Shown here piece by piece: positions 1-6,704 of a stretch of DNA of 64,000 nucleotides (position 1 is its first letter; every line of letters begins with the position of its first letter). A model generated the notes under the pieces. That model searched no databases and was not told where the DNA came from. It saw only the letters and a program-made list of their open reading frames with translations. Source of the stretch: Chlamydiales bacterium (lineage in GTDB: Bacteria > Chlamydiota > Chlamydiia > Chlamydiales > Simkaniaceae); assembly GCA_024233395.1 (NCBI GenBank), contig JACKPR010000004.1:1-64000 (forward strand), in the 5' to 3' direction. The position numbers were made by a program, and so were the translations under genes.

Positions 1-166
1 TCGATCAGCCCCGCAATCTAGCCAAATCGGTCACCGTTGAATAAATGGGAATACCAGAACATGTTAAAAATTAATTTTAATAAGAAAAACCTCCAAAAAA
101 TAAAGTAAATAAAGTAAAATACCACTGTTTTAATTAAACATTTTTATTTAATGGAGGGCATGTAAA
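1..166 (+). repeat. Duplicated leader region, copy A
   Basis: This stretch is repeated at 3057-3217 with near identity: both contain the CGATCAGCCCCGCAATCTAG segment and an AT-rich tract with two AAAGTAAA-type motifs. The last part, with a GGAGG-type ribosome site, resembles the leader of the small gene at 5098. The copy begins at the window edge, so the repeat may extend further left. It is probably the promoter and leader of the small membrane protein gene that follows. Confidence 0.8.
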
Positions 167-523
167 ATGGGACCTGTAATAGCAGGAAGCTACCTAGCAG
201 GGACAGCAATCTTTTTTAACGGTGGTATTGCTATAGGAATAGCCGCTGCAGCAAAAAGAGGATGGCTTCATTTTTCGTCAACCGCTGGAGTTCCTATTTC
301 TGCTGCAGTGATTGGACTTACAGGTACTATGACTTTCATGTCAAAAGAGTCTATTTTTTAAGATCAAACACACCAAAAAATTTATAACTACGCCGTCCCC
401 TTTATCTTAACCGTATGTCTCACTCCGCTGATTGCGACCTGCCTAAAATATCCTACAGTGACATGGCAAGAAAGCATTTTGTATGGAATAGGCGGAATGC
501 TTACGATTAGTACCTTTTCTTAA
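167..523 (+). pseudogene. Small hydrophobic protein, paralogue of 5098-5445, interrupted by one in-frame TAA
   Basis: The open frame runs 64 codons to a TAA at 359-361, but the same frame continues without any shift to a second TAA at 521-523. The continuation aligns with the rest of the intact 115-residue paralogue at 5098-5445: QKIYNYAVPFILTVCLTPLI against QRIYQYGVPFILTACLTPMI, then WQESILYGIGGML against WLESISYGIGGML. The stop lies where the paralogue has a lysine, so a single base change explains it. The ribosome site (GGAGGG, about 8 nt before ATG) is intact. The protein family is unknown to me; two or three hydrophobic segments suggest a membrane protein. Either this is a young nonsense pseudogene or the stop is read through; the sequence alone cannot decide. 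Confidence 0.8.
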
Positions 524-549
524 TACAAGAAGCTTGAGAGAAAAACATT

Positions 550-2004
550 ATGGCAAGTAGCGCATCATCTATCAGACCTCAGACTGGGCCATTAACCCCA
601 CCAGACGATGTTTTACCAACCAAAGAATTGTTAGATCTCCCTAATGAATTGATATTTCAGATAGCCACTAATTATCTCAACGATAAAGACATATGGAGTC
701 TTGAGCAAGTTTGCAAACTCCCACTTCTTTCTCGATATTTAATTGGAAAGATTGCAATCCCAGAAGAAAGGGAGTACCTTCGTCATCAATACCTCCGGAT
801 GGTTGAAAGATTGACACGCCCACCAAGCAATCCCCTTCATATTCCTAGAAAGGAGATGGAACTCCCCAACAGTCTTTGGGAACGCCTACACTTTGTTCAA
901 ACAGGAGAAATCAAAGGGTATAGGGAAGCGATGAGAGATTTACAAGATCGATTTACAGTTATTGACAAGTACTTTACCCCTGAAACAATTTTTGATCTAC
1001 GGAATCGGTATTGGTGTCTATGGCAACTGACACATTTATCCAATCAGTGGATGGCAAAAGTTAAACAGATCCAAGATCTTTCAATCGATCAAAGACTTGA
1101 TAAACTTGGGGTTCACGACCCCTTTTATCGGATCGCTTATAAAGTTGTCCTTTTCTTCGATCGCATTTTTGTTCACCATTTCTCACAAATCACAAATCCC
1201 TTGACACCTCTTTCTTTTAGAGATCTCGCGACAAAAACTCAGAAAGAATCTGTACAAATTGGAGAATGCACCGTTGAAGAAGAGGTCTATCAAGTTCGAG
1301 CTCGAGGGTGGTTATATGATACAAACGATTTTGAAGCAACAACCTTTATCAATGAGACTCAAATTTATCTCACACAAGATCCAGATGTCCCCATTGAAGA
1401 TCATGGCTATCATGGTCATTTAACAAGCTTGAAGATTCTTTCAATATGGAACATGTTAGGACGCACGAAAGGCGACGAAGGGAGAGAAACTGAGTCTACA
1501 TGGAAAACTGAGAAGGCCAAAGCTACCACACTATACAGTTTATATGTTTACCCTTACTTCCATGGATGTACCGAAAATCCCGAAGGTTCAGACCGTCTCC
1601 TTGATCTTAAACTGGTTCAAATCGCCGTTGAAATTTTATCTCGAAGTGAAGATGTTCCCAAGCTTACCTTTTGGGGTTCCCGTTCTGATTCGGCAGTTTT
1701 CAGTGTTTGTGCTCCTAATCATGAAGAAAATATACCTGTCTTCATAGAGATAACAGAACATCGAACACAATATCAGACTTTGTTTCCACCTGGGAAAAAT
1801 TATACAACCAGGTCTTTTGATTTAAACCGTCAAGATCTTTTAATCGGCACTGCTTGTCTCAACGCATATGAAATCAAACCTTGGAAAACAATCATCAAAG
1901 AAGCGCCCATTCTATCTGGAACACGACCTGTTATTCCTCATTACTGGACAGACCCACCCCCTTGCTTACAGGGTCAAGAAACAATGCCTCCCCTAAAAAG
2001 CTAA
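550..2004 (+). CDS. F-box-like domain protein, copy A (putative effector)
   Basis: 484 residues. Residues about 28-66 (DLPNELIFQIATNYLNDKDI, then WSLEQVC and LSRYL) fit the F-box pattern LPxELxxxIxxyLxxxDlxxLxxVc. F-box proteins are eukaryotic-type SCF ubiquitin ligase adaptors and are known to be expanded in environmental Chlamydiae, so a host-directed role is plausible but inferred. No transmembrane segment or Sec signal is evident. The rest of the protein matches nothing I recognise. Nucleotides 541-1313 are identical to 3218-3990 (residues 1-254); after that the two copies diverge, with patches of identity such as LLDLKLVQIAVEILSRSEDVPKL. The gene follows the broken small membrane gene and is followed by an inverted-repeat element. 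Confidence 0.75.
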   Translation: MASSASSIRPQTGPLTPPDDVLPTKELLDLPNELIFQIATNYLNDKDIWSLEQVCKLPLLSRYLIGKIAIPEEREYLRHQYLRMVERLTRPPSNPLHIPRKEMELPNSLWERLHFVQTGEIKGYREAMRDLQDRFTVIDKYFTPETIFDLRNRYWCLWQLTHLSNQWMAKVKQIQDLSIDQRLDKLGVHDPFYRIAYKVVLFFDRIFVHHFSQITNPLTPLSFRDLATKTQKESVQIGECTVEEEVYQVRARGWLYDTNDFEATTFINETQIYLTQDPDVPIEDHGYHGHLTSLKILSIWNMLGRTKGDEGRETESTWKTEKAKATTLYSLYVYPYFHGCTENPEGSDRLLDLKLVQIAVEILSRSEDVPKLTFWGSRSDSAVFSVCAPNHEENIPVFIEITEHRTQYQTLFPPGKNYTTRSFDLNRQDLLIGTACLNAYEIKPWKTIIKEAPILSGTRPVIPHYWTDPPPCLQGQETMPPLKS

Positions 2005-2010
2005 TACTTT

Positions 2011-2171
2011 ACTCACCTTACGCACGCAGAATGAGAAGAGAATTTTGTTATTTTGATTTCCAGTGACTTATAAAAAGCGCAACCATATTCTCCAAATATG
2101 TTGAGTGTTTTTTAAGTCTCTGGGGATCAAAAGAATACAGTTATGTTCCATTCTGCGTGCGTAAGGTGAGT
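2011..2171. mobile_element. MITE-like element with 23-bp perfect terminal inverted repeats
   Basis: 2011-2033 begins ACTCACCTTACGCACGCAGA and is the exact reverse complement of 2149-2171. The roughly 115 bp between has no credible ORF. The element begins seven bases after the F-box gene stop codon. No other copy of this family was found in the window, and a clear target duplication is not visible. Confidence 0.75.
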
Positions 2172-2263
2172 TTAAAACTGCATTAACCCACATTTCTCAC
2201 ACAAAACCCTCGAAAAGATGTGCAAGATTGTACAGATTTTCCGAGAAGTAGTGAGAAATACGG

Positions 2264-2716
2264 TTAGCTATAGTTTTTACAAGGATTGTATGCAGAAATA
2301 AACTTCCCTGTTGCATACTTTAGTATCTTCTTATCACAAGTCACTAAAATGGCATTTTCTTCAGATGCTGTTGCAATGAGCAAACGATCAATAGGGTCCC
2401 CATGAACTTCCCCTACTAATCTTGTACTTTGATTGGCAATTCTAGGAGTAATAGGACATAATTGGATCCCCGGGGTATCTAAAGCCTGCTCAACCCAATC
2501 CAAGACATCCATATCTATTTTGATCCGGTTTTTTTCAACAAGCATCCCCAACTCCCAAATAGACATAGATGCAATCAAAATCCCCTCTAATTTCAAAGCT
2601 TTTTCAAAGGCCTTTTGAAAGGAGCTTGTCAATTGCTTGCTACCCAAGAGAGTCCAAATCCAAACATGGGTATCGAGCAAAAGCTTATGCTTTTTAAGTT
2701 CCTTAAGAATCGGCAT
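2264..2716 (-). CDS. PIN-domain toxin (VapC-like)
   Basis: 150 residues from the ATG at 2716. This start is preferred because a GAGG site lies just upstream and it overlaps the end of the antitoxin gene by 14 nt, implying coupled translation. PIN acidic residues are visible: Asp15 in LLLDTHVW, Glu55 in SIWELG, Asp107/Asp110 in GDPIDRLLIATA and Asp128 in VTCDKKI. PIN toxins are Mg2+-dependent ribonucleases acting on tRNA or rRNA; the particular target cannot be read from sequence. It is paired with the antitoxin gene upstream and lies between the two duplicated F-box genes. Confidence 0.88.
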   Translation of the reverse strand: MPILKELKKHKLLLDTHVWIWTLLGSKQLTSSFQKAFEKALKLEGILIASMSIWELGMLVEKNRIKIDMDVLDWVEQALDTPGIQLCPITPRIANQSTRLVGEVHGDPIDRLLIATASEENAILVTCDKKILKYATGKFISAYNPCKNYS

Positions 2717-2936
2717 ACCAATCCTCATCAATGGGATCGATAATATTCTTCTCAACATGGACAGTCCCTTTTAACTTACCGAACACCTTCTGCTCTTTTT
2801 TTTCTATAGGACCAATTTGCGCTATAGGAACATTTCTTTTGGTAATTGTAATTGTTTTACCCGTCTTTCTGACTGTTTCCATAATCTGAAGACAATGGGT
2901 CTTAAACTGACCCGCTGGAATTGTATTGGATGACAT
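2703..2936 (-). CDS. Phd/YefM-family antitoxin of the PIN toxin
   Basis: 77 residues from the second ATG of the ATGATG pair. AAGGAG lies 6 nt from this ATG but only 3 nt from the first (2939), so 2936 is preferred. The N-terminus (IPAGQFKTHCLQIMETVRKTG followed by TITITKRNVPIAQIGP) matches the Phd/YefM fold, with FK in the usual position and the KxxxP(I/V)A strand. The C-terminus is acidic (DPIDEDWYADS), as expected for toxin binding. First gene of the TA pair; autorepression of the promoter is the usual family behaviour but no operator was identified. A longer upstream reading to 2999 lacks a ribosome site. Confidence 0.85.
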   Translation of the reverse strand: MSSNTIPAGQFKTHCLQIMETVRKTGKTITITKRNVPIAQIGPIEKKEQKVFGKLKGTVHVEKNIIDPIDEDWYADS

Positions 2937-3056
2937 CATGCTCTCCTTTTTTACATCTATGGTCATATTACCATAGTCATAATTAAAAAGCCAAGGCATA
3001 ATAATAAGATATTAATAGCCAATAATTTAAAATTTAAGTTTTTGCTTACCCACTCG

Positions 3057-3217
3057 TCGATCAGCCCCGCAATCTAGCCAAATCGGTCACCGTTGAATAA
3101 ATGGGAACACCAGAACACAATAAAATTAATTTTAACACGAAAAAACTCCAAAAAATAAAGTAAATAAAGTAAAATACCACTGTTTTCATTAAACATTTTA
3201 TTTTATGAAGGACATAT
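3057..3217 (+). repeat. Duplicated leader region, copy B
   Basis: Near-identical to 1-166. Here the leader is joined directly to the F-box gene: the small membrane protein gene present in copy A is absent, so its ribosome site (GAAGGA) now lies upstream of AACATTATGG, the start of the F-box gene. This looks like a deletion within a tandem duplication. Confidence 0.8.
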
Positions 3218-3226
3218 AAAAACATT

Positions 3227-4714
3227 ATGGCAAGTAGCGCATCATCTATCAGACCTCAGACTGGGCCATTAACCCCACCAGACGATGTTTTACCAACCAA
3301 AGAATTGTTAGATCTCCCTAATGAATTGATATTTCAGATAGCCACTAATTATCTCAACGATAAAGACATATGGAGTCTTGAGCAAGTTTGCAAACTCCCA
3401 CTTCTTTCTCGATATTTAATTGGAAAGATTGCAATCCCAGAAGAAAGGGAGTACCTTCGTCATCAATACCTCCGGATGGTTGAAAGATTGACACGCCCAC
3501 CAAGCAATCCCCTTCATATTCCTAGAAAGGAGATGGAACTCCCCAACAGTCTTTGGGAACGCCTACACTTTGTTCAAACAGGAGAAATCAAAGGGTATAG
3601 GGAAGCGATGAGAGATTTACAAGATCGATTTACAGTTATTGACAAGTACTTTACCCCTGAAACAATTTTTGATCTACGGAATCGGTATTGGTGTCTATGG
3701 CAACTGACACATTTATCCAATCAGTGGATGGCAAAAGTTAAACAGATCCAAGATCTTTCAATCGATCAAAGACTTGATAAACTTGGGGTTCACGACCCCT
3801 TTTATCGGATCGCTTATAAAGTTGTCCTTTTCTTCGATCGCATTTTTGTTCACCATTTCTCACAAATCACAAATCCCTTGACACCTCTTTCTTTTAGAGA
3901 TCTCGCGACAAAAACTCAGAAAGAATCTGTACAAATTGGAGAATGCACCGTTGAAGAAGAGGTCTATCAAGTTCGAGCTCGAGGGTGGTTCCGTCTTTCA
4001 GAAAGGGCTGACAAAGTAACCTTTGTCAATCAGACTCAAATTTATCTCACACAAGATCCAAATGCCTCCCTTCAATCTCATGGCTATCATGGTCATTTAA
4101 CAAGCTTGACTATTCATTCAACATGGAAAGTGCCAAACTCATTCCGCCACGATACATACGAAAATGCACATGAATGGGAAACTGAGAAGGACCAAGCCAC
4201 CGAAGTATTCAGTTTCTATGTTGAGCCTTACTTGTATGGATCTACCGACAATCCCGAAGGTTCAAATCGTCTCCTTGATCTTAAACTGGTTCAAATCGCC
4301 GTTGAAATTTTATCTCGAAGTGAAGATGTTCCCAAGCTTTCCTTTGATGTTTGCCGTTCTGATCCAGCTGTTTTAAGTGTTTGTACTCTTCATAAGCGAG
4401 AAGAGATCTTCAAAAGTGTGAAAGAACATCGAGACAGCTATCCGACTTTGTTTCCACCTTGGGAAGATTATTCATCTATGTATTTTTATTTAAACCGTAA
4501 AGATCTTTTCAACGGCAGAGCTTGTCTCAATGCGTATGAAAAAAAACCTTGGAAAACAATTATCAAAGAAGAGTCCATTCTATTTGGAACAGGACCTGTT
4601 GTTCCTCATTACTGGACAGCCCCACCCCTTTGCTTACAGGGTCAAGAAACAATGCCTCCCCCTACAAAGGATCTTCCGATTAGGTTAGCATCGATAAAAT
4701 CCTCGATAAACTAA
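3227..4714 (+). CDS. F-box-like domain protein, copy B (putative effector)
   Basis: 495 residues, paralogue of 550-2004. Residues 1-254 are encoded by DNA identical to copy A, including the F-box-like segment at about 28-66. From residue 255 the two differ, with a variable stretch at about 255-350 and a better conserved stretch around LLDLKLVQIAVEILSRSEDV. The last residues (LPIRLASIKSSIN) are unlike copy A and run into the symporter remnant. That suggests the 3' end was redefined by recombination. A host-interaction role is inferred from the domain and from known F-box expansions in Chlamydiae. Confidence 0.75.
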   Translation: MASSASSIRPQTGPLTPPDDVLPTKELLDLPNELIFQIATNYLNDKDIWSLEQVCKLPLLSRYLIGKIAIPEEREYLRHQYLRMVERLTRPPSNPLHIPRKEMELPNSLWERLHFVQTGEIKGYREAMRDLQDRFTVIDKYFTPETIFDLRNRYWCLWQLTHLSNQWMAKVKQIQDLSIDQRLDKLGVHDPFYRIAYKVVLFFDRIFVHHFSQITNPLTPLSFRDLATKTQKESVQIGECTVEEEVYQVRARGWFRLSERADKVTFVNQTQIYLTQDPNASLQSHGYHGHLTSLTIHSTWKVPNSFRHDTYENAHEWETEKDQATEVFSFYVEPYLYGSTDNPEGSNRLLDLKLVQIAVEILSRSEDVPKLSFDVCRSDPAVLSVCTLHKREEIFKSVKEHRDSYPTLFPPWEDYSSMYFYLNRKDLFNGRACLNAYEKKPWKTIIKEESILFGTGPVVPHYWTAPPLCLQGQETMPPPTKDLPIRLASIKSSIN

Positions 4715-4971
4715 TCCTTGCAAATATCCCTGTTGCAGCTCTTTCCTTTGCTCTTCTTGCAGGTTTCTATTGGAAAAGAGCGACCTCCTTTGGAGCCTTT
4801 TTGAGTATCCTTATCGGGCTTATTTGGGGGGCATTTTCCTACCTCTATTTCGGTGAGGAGGGACTCTATACCTGGTATTGGGCTTTTTGGGGCATTCCCC
4901 TCATCTTTATCTCCGGCATTCTTGGCTCAATGATCCGCTTTAAAAAGCATCAACCTATGAACCTATCCTGA
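4693..4971 (+). pseudogene. Remnant of a sodium:solute symporter-like C-terminus
   Basis: In frame from 4693 to a TGA at 4969 the sequence reads through two or three hydrophobic segments: ANIPVAALSFALLAGFYWKR, then FGAFLSILIGLIWGAFSYL and YWAFWGIPLIFISGILGS. This resembles the last transmembrane helices of SSS-family symporters. An in-frame TAG at 4681 and the overlap with the end of the F-box gene show the N-terminal part is gone. The final NLS-stop is written by the repeat AACCTATCCTGAATTAAAGG, which also ends trpR. The exact symporter subtype is uncertain. Confidence 0.65.
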
Positions 4972-5097
4972 ATTAAAGGATTTATTTATATAACTAAATA
5001 CAATCATTTAATTTTAAAAAAAATAGATTTACTAAAATAGAAAAATAAAATAAAATACTCCCGTTTGAATTAAATTCTTTAAATGGAGGATATATAA

Positions 5098-5445
5098 ATG
5101 GCACCAATAATCGGAGGAAGCTATCTAGGACTTCTAACATGCATCATCAATAGCGGAGTTCCTATAGCAGTTGCAGCTATTTCAAAAAAAAGATTCTCTT
5201 CTTTTGCTGGAGTCCCTATCTCAGCTGCAATGATTGGAATAACAGGTATGATTACTTTTACTACTAAGGAATCTGTTTCAAAAGATCCTAACACCCAAAG
5301 AATTTACCAATATGGCGTTCCTTTCATCTTAACAGCTTGCCTAACCCCTATGATTTCTACTCAACTAAACTGCCCTACAGTTACATGGCTAGAAAGCATC
5401 TCGTACGGAATTGGTGGAATGCTTGCTATTAAGGTATTTTCTTAA
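5098..5445 (+). CDS. Small hydrophobic protein of unknown function (intact copy)
   Basis: 115 residues with hydrophobic segments at about 5-30, 40-58, 75-92 and 98-114, so probably a membrane protein. A GGAGG site lies upstream of the ATG, in a leader resembling those at 1-166 and 3057-3217. It is the intact paralogue of the interrupted gene at 167-523. I recognise no family. A strong terminator follows at once, so it is probably a monocistronic unit. Confidence 0.75.
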   Translation: MAPIIGGSYLGLLTCIINSGVPIAVAAISKKRFSSFAGVPISAAMIGITGMITFTTKESVSKDPNTQRIYQYGVPFILTACLTPMISTQLNCPTVTWLESISYGIGGMLAIKVFS

Positions 5446-5448
5446 TCA

Positions 5449-5478
5449 AAAAGAGCTCTAGTGAAAGAGCTCTTTTTT
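5449..5478 (+). terminator. Rho-independent terminator
   Basis: Stem AAGAGCTC (5451-5458) pairs with GAGCTCTT (5467-5474), with an 8-nt loop and a T run to 5478. It lies directly after the stop codon of the small hydrophobic protein gene. Confidence 0.85.
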
Positions 5479-5534
5479 CTTCTGAAGAATAGATAAAAAT
5501 CGCATAATCCTATCTAACTTTTTTTGGAAGAAGG

Positions 5535-6704
5535 ATGATCACAACTGCACTCAATATTCCTGGGCAATGCATTTATCACTATGTTAAAGAAACACGTACA
5601 AAGAGCGACCTGGCTACGATTGCCCTTGCTCTAGCAACTTTCTCGGGCATTGCTTCTTACTATGTTCCTTTGAGTTACACCTTTGCTTCTTTTTCAGTAT
5701 ATATCATCTATGCTGGGCAATACCATGCAGCAAAAAAAGAATCGGATATCATTCCAGATACTCTTCTTAAAAAAATTGTGGCAATAAGTTTGACTATTAT
5801 GATTGGAGCAAAAATAGGTCAACAGATTAGAGAACATCTTAGCCCAATGGCCCCCTCAGGTCGATGGTATTCAGTCTCCTGGAAAACTCCTCTCCATCTC
5901 GTCAACAATGTTTTGGTTTATGTTGTATCTCCGTTTTACCTAAATGAGGTCATTGATTTAAAAACCGTTGGAGCTACCCTTTTACTGCCTGGTCAGATCA
6001 TCTGTGAATATATGGATAAACACCAGACAAACAGAGATAAAACGATTAGCTTGATTGCAGCTTTCTCTATAGGCACTTTGGCTTCCTACTGGGTTTCTTT
6101 ATCCTATACTTTTTCAAGTGTTATGGCGATGACTCTTCTTTTTGGAGGAAAAACCAATGAAATTCCATTACATTTTTCAGGATCCCTCTATCTCTTCCTT
6201 TTAGGAAGTAAAATAGGGATGATGATTGCAAATTATCGTTTTCCCTCTTCTTCTCCTTGGTACTCTGTAAGTTGGAGAACCCCTTTTCATCTCATAAATA
6301 ATACAATGATTATCGGTATTCCAGCAGATGTTATTCTAGCAGCTATGACATACATTGATGACACCAGGCCCTCTCTTCCCGATCTTGAATATACCCCTCG
6401 GAGTATGGATAAAACTAAACCTCAAGAGGAATTCGATGCGTTAAAAGAAAGGATAGCCAATCTTAAAGGTTTTAAGATGGACGCACAAATGAATTCAGAG
6501 GATGACATCCGTGCAGCGCGTTATATTCTACTAGTTGGAAAAGATTGGTGCCGAGAGAGAGTTAGGGAAAACTTTAAGAATTTTAATCTAATGACTCATC
6601 CAGATAAAAACTCTGAAATAGATTCTAATCCCTTCCACTATATTACCGAGGCTTGGAAAATTCTAGATCCTATCTATCCACTCGTCTATCAAGTTAGCGA
6701 CTAA
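5535..6704 (+). CDS. Polytopic membrane protein with internal duplication and C-terminal J domain
   Basis: 389 residues. The membrane part contains two related units about 131 residues apart. Unit 1 (about 4-125) has LNIPGQ, YYVPLSYTFAS, GAKIGQ and WYSVSWKTPLHLVNN. Unit 2 (about 146-256) has LLLPGQ, YWVSLSYTFSS, GSKIG and WYSVSWRTPFHLINN. The C-terminal 65 residues form a DnaJ-like J domain: a basic helix RERVRENFKNFNLM, then His-Pro-Asp-Lys at 355-358, then FHYITEAWKILDP. The HPD motif stimulates Hsp70 ATPase activity in known J proteins. Which Hsp70, and on which side of the membrane, is unknown. AAGAAGG precedes the ATG. The 3' end overlaps the convergent glucosidase gene by 42 nt. Confidence 0.75.
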   Translation: MITTALNIPGQCIYHYVKETRTKSDLATIALALATFSGIASYYVPLSYTFASFSVYIIYAGQYHAAKKESDIIPDTLLKKIVAISLTIMIGAKIGQQIREHLSPMAPSGRWYSVSWKTPLHLVNNVLVYVVSPFYLNEVIDLKTVGATLLLPGQIICEYMDKHQTNRDKTISLIAAFSIGTLASYWVSLSYTFSSVMAMTLLFGGKTNEIPLHFSGSLYLFLLGSKIGMMIANYRFPSSSPWYSVSWRTPFHLINNTMIIGIPADVILAAMTYIDDTRPSLPDLEYTPRSMDKTKPQEEFDALKERIANLKGFKMDAQMNSEDDIRAARYILLVGKDWCRERVRENFKNFNLMTHPDKNSEIDSNPFHYITEAWKILDPIYPLVYQVSD

